Shown in pieces: positions 40,680 to 50,591 of a stretch of 64,000 nt of DNA. Below the pieces are notes generated by a model, which was given only the letters and a program-made list of their open reading frames with translations, did not search any database and was not told the DNA's origin. The position numbers and the translations under genes are program-made. Source of the DNA: Bordetella parapertussis (lineage in GTDB: Bacteria; Pseudomonadota; Gammaproteobacteria; Burkholderiales; Burkholderiaceae_C); assembly GCA_945901125.1 (NCBI GenBank), contig CAMDKD010000001.1:62001-126000 (forward strand), in the 5' to 3' direction. Numbering within the stretch: position 1 is the stretch's first letter; every line of letters begins with the position of its first letter.

Positions 40680-42053
40680 TCAAGGTTGAAACGGGTCACG
40701 GATCAGGATGGTGTGATCCCTGTCCGGGCTGGTGGAAATCATGTGGATAGGAACGCCGGTGACTTCTTCAATGCGCTTGAGATAAGCCTGCGCTTCAGGC
40801 GGCAGCTTGTGGTAATCGGTGATGCCCACCGTACTCACGCTCCAACCGGACATGGTTTCGTACACCGGCCGGCAATCGGCAATGTCTTCTGCACCGTTGG
40901 GCAGGATGTCTGTGTGTACGCCGTGCAACTCGTAGCCGGTACACAGCTTGAGTTCGCTCAAACCGTCGAGCACATCCAGCTTGGTGATGCACAAACCGCT
41001 CAACCCATTGACTTGTGCGCTGCGTTTGAGCAATGCCGCATCAAACCAGCCGCAACGGCGGTAACGGCCCGTGGTTGTGCCTTTTTCAGCCCCGACCGTG
41101 CTCATGTGCCAGCCCGGAGTGCCCTCTACCGCCCAATCGAGTTCAGTAGGGAAAGGACCGCCGCCTACACGCGTGCAATAGGCTTTGGTGATGCCAAGGA
41201 TGTAATGCAAAAAGCCGGGGCCTACACCTGAACCGGCGGCAGCATTGCCGGCCACGCAATTGCTGGAGGTGACAAACGGGTAGGTGCCGTGATCCACATC
41301 CAGCAAAGTACCTTGCGCGCCTTCAAACAGAAGATTTGAACCGGCGGTGTGTGCGTCGTTCAACTCGCGCGACACATCGGCCATCATGGGTTTGAGCAAA
41401 GCGGCATGCCGCATGGCTTCGTCGTACACCGGTTGAAACTGCACTTCACCGTTGTGGACATAAGGGGTTAAGGCATCGCCGAAAGAAAAGCTGCGCGAAC
41501 CCAGAAACGTCGTCAACACATGGTTATGCAGCGTCAGTAATTCACGCAATTTAGCCGCAAAACGATCGGGGTATTTCAAATCCTGAACCCGCAAGGCACG
41601 CCGGGCGATTTTGTCTTCATAGGCCGGGCCGATGCCGCGACCGGTGGTGCCGATTTTCTCTGCGCCGCCCTGCTCGCGTGCGGCTTCACGTGCCACATCA
41701 ACGGCTGCATGAAAAGGCAAGATCAAGGGGCAGGCTTCGCTGATACGCAGGCGCGAACGCACTTCGACACCGGCTTTTTCCAAGCCTTCAATCTCTTCAA
41801 ACAGTTTGCCGGCCGACAAGACCACCCCGTTGCCTATGTAGCAGCGGATACCGGGACGCATGATACCGCTGGGGATCAAATGCAAAGCAGTTTTGACGCC
41901 GTTAATGACCAGGGTGTGGCCAGCGTTATGACCGCCTTGAAAACGCACCACGCCTCGCGCGCGCTCAGTCAGCCAGTCGACAAGCTTGCCCTTGCCCTCG
42001 TCACCCCATTGGGTGCCAACCACCACCACGTGTCTTGCCTGCTTGGTACTCAT
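40680..42053 (-). CDS. purA: Adenylosuccinate synthetase
   Basis: A 457-residue enzyme that joins IMP and Asp with GTP on the way to AMP. The N-terminal GTQWGDEGKGKLVDWL, the GGHNAGHT substrate loop and TTGRGIGPAYEDK are all present. The length is somewhat above the ~430 residues of most bacteria. It lies 18 bp after hisZ, the standard order in Burkholderiales. Confidence 0.96.
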   Translation of the reverse strand: MSTKQARHVVVVGTQWGDEGKGKLVDWLTERARGVVRFQGGHNAGHTLVINGVKTALHLIPSGIMRPGIRCYIGNGVVLSAGKLFEEIEGLEKAGVEVRSRLRISEACPLILPFHAAVDVAREAAREQGGAEKIGTTGRGIGPAYEDKIARRALRVQDLKYPDRFAAKLRELLTLHNHVLTTFLGSRSFSFGDALTPYVHNGEVQFQPVYDEAMRHAALLKPMMADVSRELNDAHTAGSNLLFEGAQGTLLDVDHGTYPFVTSSNCVAGNAAAGSGVGPGFLHYILGITKAYCTRVGGGPFPTELDWAVEGTPGWHMSTVGAEKGTTTGRYRRCGWFDAALLKRSAQVNGLSGLCITKLDVLDGLSELKLCTGYELHGVHTDILPNGAEDIADCRPVYETMSGWSVSTVGITDYHKLPPEAQAYLKRIEEVTGVPIHMISTSPDRDHTILIRDPFQP

Positions 42054-42071
42054 AGCTTTATCGTCTTTGTC

Positions 42072-43226
42072 TCAGTTGGTTTTCAAGGGGCGCAAAGTCC
42101 ATTTGCCCTGGTGTTCAAACAATTCACGGTCGCAGTGAAATTCGTCAACTTCACTTTCGTGACCCGGCAACATACAGACCACCGTATGGCCTTGTGACCT
42201 CAATTGCGCAATGGTCTGGCTGAGCGCCTCGTCCTCGCCCCAGGGGGCGCGTATCGCCGCTTGGGGTTGCGGGTGTGCCAGCAAGCTGACCAGTGCTTTG
42301 ATATCCATGCTGAAACCAGCGGCCGGCCGTTTGCGGCCGAACACAGCACCGACTTCGTCATAGCGGCCACCGCGCGCCAATGCATCGCTGGTTTCAGGCA
42401 CGAACACCGAAAAACGCGGGCCGCTGTAATAAGCAAAACCGCGCAAATCGGCCAGGTCAATGCTGACCGGATGCTTGACATGCGAGGCCAGCCATTCAAG
42501 CTGATCTAAGGCATGCACCACTTCAGGCCACTTTGAAAACTCTTGCCTGGCTTGTGCGAGAACGCTGATATCACCATACATCTGCACCAGCGCCTGCAAA
42601 GCTTTGGCAAGCGGCTGGGGCAAATGCTTTCCAAGTTCGCGCATGCCGCTGACATTTTTATGCGACAAGGCATTGCTGATGGTTGCCGACATTTCAGGGC
42701 TGAGCGCATGACCTTTAAGCAATGCGGGAAGAATGCGTGCATCACTCAGGTCAACATGGAAATCTGCAAGTCCGGCGGTACGCAGGCTTTGCAAGGCCAG
42801 TTGAAGTATTTCCAGATCGGCTTCAAGGCCGGTGTGGCCGTATATTTCAGCGCCGAACTGCAAGGGCTCGCGGGTGGCATAAGGGCTGGCAGGCAGGGTG
42901 TGTACCACCGGGCCGCAATAACAAAGCCGGGTGACTCCGCTGCGGTTGAGCAAATGCGCGTCTATGCGGGCGACCTGTGGGGTGGTGTCTATGCGCAAGC
43001 CCAGACTGCGGCCGCTTAACTGATCCACCATTTTGAAAGTTTGCAAATCCTGCGCGCTGCCGGGGGCAGACAGCAAGGAATCGACATGCTCTAGCAAAGG
43101 CGGCATGACAAGCTCATAGCCAAAGCCTCTGGCCGTGTCCAGGCACAATCGACGTAATTCTTCGATGTGCCGGGCCTCTGAAGGCAAAACGTCCGCAATA
43201 TGATCCGGCAAAACCCAGGCAGCCAT
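42072..43226 (-). CDS. hisZ: ATP phosphoribosyltransferase regulatory subunit
   Basis: A 384-residue HisZ: a class II aaRS-like fold related to HisS (LPDHIADVLPSEARHIEELRR, FKMVDQLSGRSLGLRIDTTPQVAR, RGGRYDEVG) but without synthetase function. It pairs with the short HisG to make the first enzyme of histidine synthesis responsive to histidine. HisG is not in the window. It is followed by purA. Confidence 0.94.
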   Translation of the reverse strand: MAAWVLPDHIADVLPSEARHIEELRRLCLDTARGFGYELVMPPLLEHVDSLLSAPGSAQDLQTFKMVDQLSGRSLGLRIDTTPQVARIDAHLLNRSGVTRLCYCGPVVHTLPASPYATREPLQFGAEIYGHTGLEADLEILQLALQSLRTAGLADFHVDLSDARILPALLKGHALSPEMSATISNALSHKNVSGMRELGKHLPQPLAKALQALVQMYGDISVLAQARQEFSKWPEVVHALDQLEWLASHVKHPVSIDLADLRGFAYYSGPRFSVFVPETSDALARGGRYDEVGAVFGRKRPAAGFSMDIKALVSLLAHPQPQAAIRAPWGEDEALSQTIAQLRSQGHTVVCMLPGHESEVDEFHCDRELFEHQGKWTLRPLKTN

Positions 43227-43308
43227 GAGTGTGAAGTGCTGTTAAAAAAGAGATTCTACCGGTCTGTGACAGCCGCATGCCGGTCGCGGCTGCCAACAGG
43301 CGACAGCA

Positions 43309-43497
43309 TCACAACAACCATTCCAAAAGAAGTATTCCTATCAGGACGCAGCCCAGTCCGATAAAGCGGATCTGGCCGTCATTCAATTGCATCAATTGCA
43401 AAAAAGTCTGACGCCAAGTGCGCGGAGATATAAACGGCAGCAAGCCCTCGACAATCAAGACCAGTGCAACTGCAGTCCACACACTGTGGCTGTCCAT
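43309..43497 (-). CDS. DUF2065 small membrane protein
   Basis: A 62-residue protein with two hydrophobic helices (SVWTAVALVLIVEGLLPFI and FIGLGCVLIGILLLEWLL) and the conserved centre SPRTWRQTFLQLMQL. It matches DUF2065, which follows hflC in many proteobacteria. The function is unknown; the position suggests a link to the HflKC-FtsH membrane complex. The gene is 16 bp after hflC. Confidence 0.88.
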   Translation of the reverse strand: MDSHSVWTAVALVLIVEGLLPFISPRTWRQTFLQLMQLNDGQIRFIGLGCVLIGILLLEWLL

Positions 43498-43513
43498 GAG
43501 CTAGTGCAAGCGC

Positions 43514-44410
43514 TTATTTCTTGGCGGGCGCAGACGATCCGCTGCCGCGCATGGCCTTGAAGAAATCGCTGCTAGGGTCTAACACCATGACATCGGATTT
43601 TTTATTGAAACTGGATTTGTACGCTTCAATGCTTTGGTAGAACTGCGCAAACTGAGCGTCTTTACCAAAGGCATCGGCATACAAACGTGCAGCTTCAGCA
43701 TCGCCCTCGCCCTTTATTTTCTGAGCGTCACGGTAGGCGTTCGCCAATGTGACTTCGCGCTGGCGATCGGCATCGGCACGGATTTTTTCTCCCTCGGCCC
43801 CACCGGTAGAACGCAATTCATTGGCCACGCGTTTGCGCTCGGCTTCCATGCGGCGATACACAGACTCGGTGATGGTGTCCACATAATCTGCGCGAGTGAT
43901 GCGCACGTCAACCACGTCAATACCCCACGGGTTTGAGCCTTTGACGATTTCGATCACTTCGCGTTTCACGTCCACCATCAAATCCTCACGCTTGAGTGAC
44001 AGCAGATCTTTGACGGTTCGTTTATTAATTTCTTCTTGGAAAGCATTGCGAACAACGCGGGTGAGTTGCTGTGCCCCGGCTTTTTCATCCAGACCGACGT
44101 TGCGGATGTACTGTGACGGATCGGAAATGCGCCAGCGCACGTACCAGTCAATCACCATGCGCTGCTTCTCAGCAGTGAGCATGGGTTCGGAGTCAACGTT
44201 GTCAAGGGTCAGCAAGCGCTTGTCAATGAAGTTCACGTTTTGCAGCGGCGGCGGAAGTTTGAAATTCAGACCGGGCTCAGTGATGACTTTTTTGATCTGA
44301 CCCAATGAATAAACCACACCGAACTGGCGTTGGTCTACTACAAAAATGGTGGAACTGAAAATCAGCAACGCCAGCAACAGGGTGGAAATGTAAAAACCTA
44401 TTTTGTTCAT
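43514..44410 (-). CDS. hflC: FtsH modulator HflC
   Basis: A 298-residue SPFH/band-7 protein with one N-terminal membrane helix and a periplasmic domain (VDQRQFGVVYSLGQIKKV at the start of the SPFH part, a long helix rich in RADADRQREVTLANAYRDAQ). With HflK it forms the large cage around FtsH and regulates membrane protein degradation. It follows hflK by 12 bp. Confidence 0.95.
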   Translation of the reverse strand: MNKIGFYISTLLLALLIFSSTIFVVDQRQFGVVYSLGQIKKVITEPGLNFKLPPPLQNVNFIDKRLLTLDNVDSEPMLTAEKQRMVIDWYVRWRISDPSQYIRNVGLDEKAGAQQLTRVVRNAFQEEINKRTVKDLLSLKREDLMVDVKREVIEIVKGSNPWGIDVVDVRITRADYVDTITESVYRRMEAERKRVANELRSTGGAEGEKIRADADRQREVTLANAYRDAQKIKGEGDAEAARLYADAFGKDAQFAQFYQSIEAYKSSFNKKSDVMVLDPSSDFFKAMRGSGSSAPAKK

Positions 44411-44422
44411 ATCGATATCACC

Positions 44423-45829
44423 TTAGCGTAGGTCGCGGTCACGTTGGCGGCTGTCACGTCCTCTGATGTCGCCGCCAGGGGCAACAGGCAAAGCGCCGGA
44501 TGAAGAAGAGTCACTGGAGGGCGGGGGCAGCAGGGGGGCCTCCACCGCATTCACGCCGTTCATTTGCATGATCTTGTCAAGCGGCAGGTACAGCATGTTG
44601 GAGCCCTGTCGGGTCTCCACCAGCACCTTGGTAACGTTGCTGTACATCTCTTTCATTGCATTGATGTACAAACGGTCGCGGGTGACTTGCGGGGCTTTCT
44701 GGTATTCGCTGTAGAGCGATCGGAAACGTTGAGCATCACCTTGCGCCTGCGCCACGATGCGGGACTTGTAGGCATCGGCTTCTTGTTTGAGGCGCGAGGC
44801 GGAACCGACAGCGCGGGGAATCACGTCATTGGCATAGGCTTCTGCTTCGTTTTTGGCACGTTCGCGTTCCTGACCGGCTTTGAGCACATCGTCAAACGCG
44901 GCTTGCACCTGCTCGGGCGGACGCACACCGCCTTGCTGCAAGTTGATACCGACCACTTCGATACCGACGTTGTAACGGTCGAGTATGGTTTGCATGATTT
45001 TGCGAACACGGGGGGCGATTTGCTCACGGTCTTCCGACAAAGCCGCATCCATGCGCATCTTGCCAACCACTTCACGCACCGCTGTTTCGGCCGCTTGCAT
45101 CACCGCGTCCGTCGGGTTTTTGCTTTCAAACAAATAAGCGCGCGCATCGGTTAAGCGGTATTGCACAGCGAATTTGATTTCGACAATGTTCTCGTCTTCG
45201 GTCAACATAGCCGATTCGCGCAAACCGGTGGCCTTGATGACGGTATCGCGTCCGATGTCCAATGATCGAATCTGCGTGACAAACACTACTTCGTGGCGCT
45301 GAATCGGGTAGGGCATGCGCCAGTTGAAACCGGCGCCCGCAGTGCTGTGGTAACGGCCGAACTGGGTGATAACGGCTTGCTGACCCTCTTGCACGATGAA
45401 AAAACCGGTCGCCAGCCAGATCAGCGCCAACACGCCTGCTACCAGGCCCACACCTAAACCGGCGTTTTTAAACGGAGGCTGAAAACCTCCGCCTGAGCCC
45501 GGAGGGCTGCCGCCGGGCCCGCCTTTGCCGCCGAACAATTGACCGAGTTTGCGGTTCAAATCCTGCCAGAGTTCGTCCAAATCAGGCGGACCTTTCGAAG
45601 GCGGCGGACGGCGGTTGCCTTCAGGAGGAGGTGTGGGTTGCCCGGGATCTGAACCGTTCGCGGTATTGTGCGGTTGGTCTTCGCCACGGCCCCAGCGGCC
45701 ATCATTCAAATTAAACATACCCAGAAGGCGCAGCCAAACGGCGACGCAAACCGAACGCATCCAAAGGACAAACCACTGCAGGTGGGATAACCAGTTTGTC
45801 GTGGGCCAAGCCCGAGTTTTATTGTTCAT
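44423..45829 (-). CDS. hflK: FtsH modulator HflK
   Basis: A 468-residue SPFH protein, partner of HflC. The N-terminal ~110 residues are a cytoplasmic Gly/Pro-rich segment (PPPEGNRRPPPSKGPPD and GGKGGPGGSPPG), followed by a membrane helix and the SPFH domain with a long coiled coil. I use ATG 45829; an in-frame TTG six bases upstream is less likely. It lies about 60 bp after hflX. Confidence 0.94.
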   Translation of the reverse strand: MNNKTRAWPTTNWLSHLQWFVLWMRSVCVAVWLRLLGMFNLNDGRWGRGEDQPHNTANGSDPGQPTPPPEGNRRPPPSKGPPDLDELWQDLNRKLGQLFGGKGGPGGSPPGSGGGFQPPFKNAGLGVGLVAGVLALIWLATGFFIVQEGQQAVITQFGRYHSTAGAGFNWRMPYPIQRHEVVFVTQIRSLDIGRDTVIKATGLRESAMLTEDENIVEIKFAVQYRLTDARAYLFESKNPTDAVMQAAETAVREVVGKMRMDAALSEDREQIAPRVRKIMQTILDRYNVGIEVVGINLQQGGVRPPEQVQAAFDDVLKAGQERERAKNEAEAYANDVIPRAVGSASRLKQEADAYKSRIVAQAQGDAQRFRSLYSEYQKAPQVTRDRLYINAMKEMYSNVTKVLVETRQGSNMLYLPLDKIMQMNGVNAVEAPLLPPPSSDSSSSGALPVAPGGDIRGRDSRQRDRDLR

Positions 45830-45894
45830 GTGCAATCGGTCAAAAAATGTTGCAAGACGGTATTGTGCCTAAAGCGGCAAAGGGCGCTGATTCT

Positions 45895-47064
45895 TCATAC
45901 AGGTTCATCAGCGGGAAGAAGGGTTAAGCGTTCATCGGTGTGTTGCTGAGCGTGCTGCAGCAAACGCTGGCGCAGGCTGTCCAGATTCAAACCGGTGCTC
46001 GCACTCAGGAAAATGCGGGGAATAGCCAAGCCATCGTACAGGTACATGTCCTGCATCAGGCGCGGCAGTTGTTCCGGGGGCAATGCATCGATTTTGTTGA
46101 ACACCAGCCACTGAGGCACTTCGCTGGCGCCTATATCTTTCAGCACCGACATGACTTGTTCGATTTGCTCCGGGTAACCGGGGTGTGAGGCGTCCACCAA
46201 GTGCAACAGCAAATCGGCCGAGGTGGCTTCCTGCAAGGTGGCTTCAAACGCATCGACCAATCCGTGCGGCAGGTCGCGGATAAAGCCAACCGTATCAGAC
46301 AAGGACAAATGGCTGCCACCGCCGCCGTCGTGCGGCAAATACAGCTGTCGTGTGGTGGTGTCCAGCGTGGCGAAAAGTTGATCGGCAGCATAAGCGCGCG
46401 CCTTGACCAGGGCGTTGAACAAGGTGGATTTGCCCGCATTGGTATAGCCGACCAGAGACACGTTGAACACCTGGTTGCGCTGGCGCTGCTTGCGCTGGGT
46501 ATTGCGCTGGCGTTTGACTTTGGACAAACGTTCTTTGGTGCGTTTGATTGATTCGCCGATCATGCGTTTGTCGAGTTCGATTTGGGTTTCACCGGGGCCA
46601 CCGCGGTTGCCGATACCGCCGCGCTGGCGTTCAAGGTGGGACCAGCGCCTGACCAGCCGGGTGCTGAGGTACTGCAAGCGCGCCAGCTCCACCTGCAATT
46701 TGCCTTCGTGGCTGCGGGCGCGCTGGGCGAAAATTTGCAGAATCAACATGGTGCGGTCATTCACCGGCAAGCCCAGGTGACGCTCTAAGTTGCGTTGCTG
46801 TGCCGGGGACAGCGATTGGTCAAACAACACCTCTGTGGCGCCGTGTAACAAAGCAAGTTCTTTGATTTCCTCGGCTTTGCCGGAACCAACGAACAAAGCG
46901 GCGTCAGGTGCTTTGCGATTACAGGTTAAGCGGGCCACAGGCTCAAGACCGGCGCTCAAGGCGAGTTGGGCCAATTCATCGAGTTCTTTATCGAAATGCG
47001 GTAAACCGAAATCGACGCCAATCAGCAACGCCGTGGCCAGGGGAGCTTGGTCAGTATTCGTCAA
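45895..47064 (-). CDS. hflX: GTPase HflX
   Basis: A 389-residue ribosome-splitting GTPase. The N-terminal HflX domain has NDRTMLILQIFAQRA, then the coiled linker GGIGNRGGPGETQIELDKR, then the G domain with GYTNAGKSTLFN, DTVGFIRDLP and NKID. It rescues stalled ribosomes under stress. The start is a TTG at 47064 (MTNTDQAPLATALLIGVDFG); no in-frame ATG or GTG is closer. It is 32 bp after hfq. Confidence 0.93.
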   Translation of the reverse strand: MTNTDQAPLATALLIGVDFGLPHFDKELDELAQLALSAGLEPVARLTCNRKAPDAALFVGSGKAEEIKELALLHGATEVLFDQSLSPAQQRNLERHLGLPVNDRTMLILQIFAQRARSHEGKLQVELARLQYLSTRLVRRWSHLERQRGGIGNRGGPGETQIELDKRMIGESIKRTKERLSKVKRQRNTQRKQRQRNQVFNVSLVGYTNAGKSTLFNALVKARAYAADQLFATLDTTTRQLYLPHDGGGGSHLSLSDTVGFIRDLPHGLVDAFEATLQEATSADLLLHLVDASHPGYPEQIEQVMSVLKDIGASEVPQWLVFNKIDALPPEQLPRLMQDMYLYDGLAIPRIFLSASTGLNLDSLRQRLLQHAQQHTDERLTLLPADEPV

Positions 47065-47096
47065 CGGATTGGATAAAGGGGTTGAATATCAAAGCA

Positions 47097-47342
47097 TTAA
47101 TCAGCAGATTCAACGCCATCGGCCTGGGCGAAATTCACCGGGCGGCCGGGGACAATGGTGGAAATCGCGTGCTTGTACACCATTTGCGTCACGGTATTTC
47201 GCAGCAAAACGACGTACTGGTCAAACGACTCGATCTGGCCTTGTAACTTGATGCCGTTGACCAAATAAATGGACACAGGCACATGCTCTTTGCGCAGTAT
47301 GTTGAGGAACGGGTCTTGTAGAAGTTGCCCTTTTTGATTCAC
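47097..47342 (-). CDS. hfq: RNA chaperone Hfq
   Basis: An 81-residue Sm-like protein with KGQLLQDPFLN, Sm1 (SIYLVNGIKLQGQIESFDQY) and Sm2 (VYKHAIST), which form the hexameric ring that pairs small RNAs with mRNAs. The start is a GTG at 47342 with GGAG 7 bp upstream. The short acidic tail is typical of betaproteobacteria. It lies between der and hflX. Confidence 0.97.
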   Translation of the reverse strand: MNQKGQLLQDPFLNILRKEHVPVSIYLVNGIKLQGQIESFDQYVVLLRNTVTQMVYKHAISTIVPGRPVNFAQADGVESAD

Positions 47343-47418
47343 GATATTCTCCGTGTTTGATGAGGAAGTTCATAACATACCACAGCTGAAATAGCCGGGG
47401 TTTGTAACGGGTTGCTAC

Positions 47419-48759
47419 TCAATCTTTATCCGTATAAGGATTGGTCGAGGTTTTCATTTCAATGCGCAGCGGCGTGCCTTCAAGGGAGAAAGCCTTGCGA
47501 AAACGCCCTTCTAGGTAGCGTTTATAGGAATCGGTGACGTGTTCCAGCGAGTTGCCGTGCACCACAATGACCGGTGGATTCATACCGCCTTGATGGGCAT
47601 AACGCAATTTGGGTCTGAACATGCCGCCACGCTTGGGTGCCTGAAACTGCACCGCCTCAAGTAACAGGCGCGTGAGCACAGGCGTAGACATTTTGCACAT
47701 GGCCGATTGATGCGCTTGGGCAATGGACAGCCACACCGGGCCCAAGCCCTGACGCTTGGCGGCTGAAATATGGTGGAGCTTGGCAAATTTCAAAAAAGCG
47801 AGCCTGCTTTCAATCGAGCGTGCCAGCAATTCGCGCTGGTAAGCGTCGACCGCGTCCCATTTATTGACTGCCAGCACCACTGCGCGACCGGTCTCAAGGA
47901 TGTAGCCTGCAATGTGCGCGTCCTGGTCGGTCACGCCCTGGGTGGCGTCGAGCAAAAGCAGAGCCACGTTGGCGGATTCAATCGCCTGCAAGGTTTTGAC
48001 CACAGAAAATTTTTCTATCGCCTCAAACACTTTGCCGCGCCGGCGCAGACCGGCGGTGTCTATCAATTCAAACTGCTGGCCGTTGCGCTCAAAGGGAATG
48101 CTGATGGCGTCCCGGGTGGTACCCGGCAGATCAAAGGCCACGAGCCTTTCTTCGCCCAGCCAAGTGTTAATCAGCGTGGATTTGCCGACGTTAGGGCGGC
48201 CGACCACGGCCAGCTTCATGGGCTTCAGGGTGCCGTCGTCCAGTTCTTCCTCGTCCTCGTCGGGCAAATGCAAGGGTTCGAGGGCCGCCTCAATCATGCT
48301 GCGTATGCCCTGGCCGTGAGAGGCCGACACAGGCATGACCTCGCCCAGGCCAAGTTCAAAAAACTCGCCCAACTTGACGCCGTTTTGCATGCCTTCAGCC
48401 TTGTTGGCCACCAGCAGGCAGGGCTTGCCTAATCTGCGCAGGTAATTGCCAATGTCGTGGTCTTGCGCCGACACACCTTCACGGGCATCAACGACAAAAA
48501 TGACGACATCTGACTCGGCCACAGCCTGGCGGGTTTGTTTGGCCATTTCCTTGAAGATGCCGCTTTCGGCATCTGGCTCGAAACCACCGGTGTCAATCAC
48601 GATGAACTCGTGCTTGCCGTGTTTGGCATTGCCGTAGTGCCTGTCGCGCGTCAATCCTGCATAGTCGGCGACGATGGCGTCGCGGGTTTTGGTGATGCGG
48701 TTAAACAGCGTTGATTTACCGACATTGGGACGGCCAACAATGGCCAGTACAGGTTTCAC
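47419..48759 (-). CDS. der: GTPase Der
   Basis: A 446-residue double-domain GTPase needed for 50S assembly. The two G domains carry GRPNVGKSTLFN (about residue 8) and GRPNVGKSTLIN (about residue 187) with DTGGFE and DTAGLR switch II motifs; the KH-like domain is C-terminal. It is 15 bp downstream of bamB. Confidence 0.97.
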   Translation of the reverse strand: MKPVLAIVGRPNVGKSTLFNRITKTRDAIVADYAGLTRDRHYGNAKHGKHEFIVIDTGGFEPDAESGIFKEMAKQTRQAVAESDVVIFVVDAREGVSAQDHDIGNYLRRLGKPCLLVANKAEGMQNGVKLGEFFELGLGEVMPVSASHGQGIRSMIEAALEPLHLPDEDEEELDDGTLKPMKLAVVGRPNVGKSTLINTWLGEERLVAFDLPGTTRDAISIPFERNGQQFELIDTAGLRRRGKVFEAIEKFSVVKTLQAIESANVALLLLDATQGVTDQDAHIAGYILETGRAVVLAVNKWDAVDAYQRELLARSIESRLAFLKFAKLHHISAAKRQGLGPVWLSIAQAHQSAMCKMSTPVLTRLLLEAVQFQAPKRGGMFRPKLRYAHQGGMNPPVIVVHGNSLEHVTDSYKRYLEGRFRKAFSLEGTPLRIEMKTSTNPYTDKD

Positions 48760-48774
48760 AGAATTTCCCGCCGC

Positions 48775-49914
48775 TCAGGGCAGTTGGTAGGCCAGCAACA
48801 GACCATTGCGGGCAAGAACCACAAAGCTTCCGTTATCCAAGGCGGTCGGGGCAGAAGCAAACCCCGTGGCGGGGGTTTGCAGTCGGTTAAGCAGGCTGCC
48901 GTCTTTGCCGGACAGCACATACAACCAGCCGCCTTCATCGGTAATGACCACGCCTTTGGAGGTCCATAAGGGTTGACTCAGGTCACGGTATTTAAGCCGG
49001 TCAGTGTCCCAGAGTCTTTCGCCATTGCCACGGTTCCAGGCTCGCACCACGCCATTGGATTCGGCACCCACCAGGGTGGTTTCGTCGCCGCTGATACCTT
49101 TGGTGCCGACTGAAGCCCGGCTCCAAATCAGCGAACCCCGGACAGCATTCACACAACCAAGTTGCGCCTGAAAGGCACGCACGCACACGGTGTTGTTGAA
49201 GCGCGAAGCGGTGCCGACCAGATCAACCAAGCGCTCAAGGTCGTTCAGCCCGCGCGGATTGGCAATACCGACATCCCAAAGCACCTGACCATTGTCCGGA
49301 TTGAGGGATACGAAACGACCGCCCAGGCTGGCCAGCAAGGTGTTCTGAAAAGGAAGTAAGACGCCGTTTTGCTTAAGCACCAGGGGTTCGCCGGGGCGTT
49401 GTTGTGTCCACAGACGCTTGCCGTCGGCTTTGTCAAAAGCCACCACAGAGCGGTCGGCCAACAAAACAAAAACACGTTCACCTGCTAACACCGGGTTGGT
49501 AAAAGATTGCGCAGGCAATCGTTTTTGCCAGATTTGTTTACCATCCTGCACGAGCGTAAGTTCGTTGCCAACGCTGACCACGGCGACGCTGTCACCGTCA
49601 AAACCGGCGCCAGTTTGCAGCGGTTTGCCAACATCGATTTGCCAAACCGGTTTACCCTGGCTCAAATCGACCAGTGTGACCTGTCCGGTAGCACCCGACA
49701 CGGCAACTTTCTGGTTGATGACTTGCAAACTCTGGGTCAACTGAACAGGCGCGGATAACTTTAGCGTCCATGACGGCTTGATTGGCTGAAGTACTTTGAC
49801 CTCGCCTATAGGTGGCGCAACCGGTCTGGGTGAACCGGAGCCACAGCCTGTTAGAAAAATGAGGCTACTTGCCCAAACAATCAAGACAAGGGACTGACGC
49901 GAGCTGAACTTCAT
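48775..49914 (-). CDS. bamB: Outer-membrane assembly lipoprotein BamB
   Basis: A 379-residue lipoprotein. The N-terminal signal ends in the lipobox LTGC (about residue 23), and the rest is an eight-bladed PQQ-type beta-propeller with repeats such as GKPVWQIDVGKPL, GKRLWTQQRPGEP and GERLWDTDRL. It is part of the BAM complex that inserts outer-membrane barrels. Its start overlaps the yfgM stop (ATGA). Confidence 0.95.
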   Translation of the reverse strand: MKFSSRQSLVLIVWASSLIFLTGCGSGSPRPVAPPIGEVKVLQPIKPSWTLKLSAPVQLTQSLQVINQKVAVSGATGQVTLVDLSQGKPVWQIDVGKPLQTGAGFDGDSVAVVSVGNELTLVQDGKQIWQKRLPAQSFTNPVLAGERVFVLLADRSVVAFDKADGKRLWTQQRPGEPLVLKQNGVLLPFQNTLLASLGGRFVSLNPDNGQVLWDVGIANPRGLNDLERLVDLVGTASRFNNTVCVRAFQAQLGCVNAVRGSLIWSRASVGTKGISGDETTLVGAESNGVVRAWNRGNGERLWDTDRLKYRDLSQPLWTSKGVVITDEGGWLYVLSGKDGSLLNRLQTPATGFASAPTALDNGSFVVLARNGLLLAYQLP

Positions 49915-50570
49915 GAGCCTGATTCTTTGGGATTGACGCCCAATGCAGCCAGCTTGATCTCTATCAGGCGGCGGTATTCATTGGTTTCCTCCATGCCTTT
50001 CCAGGCTGCCAGGAAATGCGTTTTCGCGTCATCATTTTTCTTTTGCAACACGGCGATGTCCCCCAGGCGGTCTTCAAACAAGGGTTGAAAACCGGCAGGC
50101 GCTTTTTGCCCCTGAACCAGGGCGACTGCCTTGTCCAGATTTTTGCGCTCAATTTCCAAGGCAGATAAACGTAAACGCGCAACTGCAACGAAACCGGGAT
50201 CGCGGTCTTGCGTGATCACCCATTGCAAGGATTTTTCAACTTCAGGCAACTGGTTTTTGTCAGCATAAATGCGGGCAGCCAGCAAGGCGGCTTGTTGGGT
50301 GACGATTGAACGGGCGAACTGGTCTTGCAAATCGGACAAAGAACGGGCCATCAAAGCGTCGTCTTTTTCGCGCACGGACTTTTCGAAAGTGTCGTACAAA
50401 ACTGCGGCTTGCGTGGCCTGGCGCTGCTGCCAGTAATTCCAGCCGTTCCAGCCTGCATAAATCAATAAAACAACGGTGAGCAAGCCGGTGATCAGGCTGC
50501 CCCAGCGGTTCCAGAAATGTTTGAACTGGTCAAGTTGTTCTTGTTCTTCAAGGTCAAGAGGCGTAGACAT
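49911..50570 (-). CDS. yfgM: YfgM-like TPR membrane protein
   Basis: A 219-residue protein with a cytoplasmic N-terminus (LDLEEQEQLDQFKHFWNRWG), one membrane helix (SLITGLLTVVLLIYAGW) and a periplasmic TPR-like domain of helical repeats. This is the YfgM/UPF0070 family, which works with PpiD at the SecYEG exit site. The order hisS-yfgM-bamB-der is conserved. Confidence 0.9.
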   Translation of the reverse strand: MSTPLDLEEQEQLDQFKHFWNRWGSLITGLLTVVLLIYAGWNGWNYWQQRQATQAAVLYDTFEKSVREKDDALMARSLSDLQDQFARSIVTQQAALLAARIYADKNQLPEVEKSLQWVITQDRDPGFVAVARLRLSALEIERKNLDKAVALVQGQKAPAGFQPLFEDRLGDIAVLQKKNDDAKTHFLAAWKGMEETNEYRRLIEIKLAALGVNPKESGS

Positions 50571-50591
50571 GCGTTTCCAGATGGACTGTGG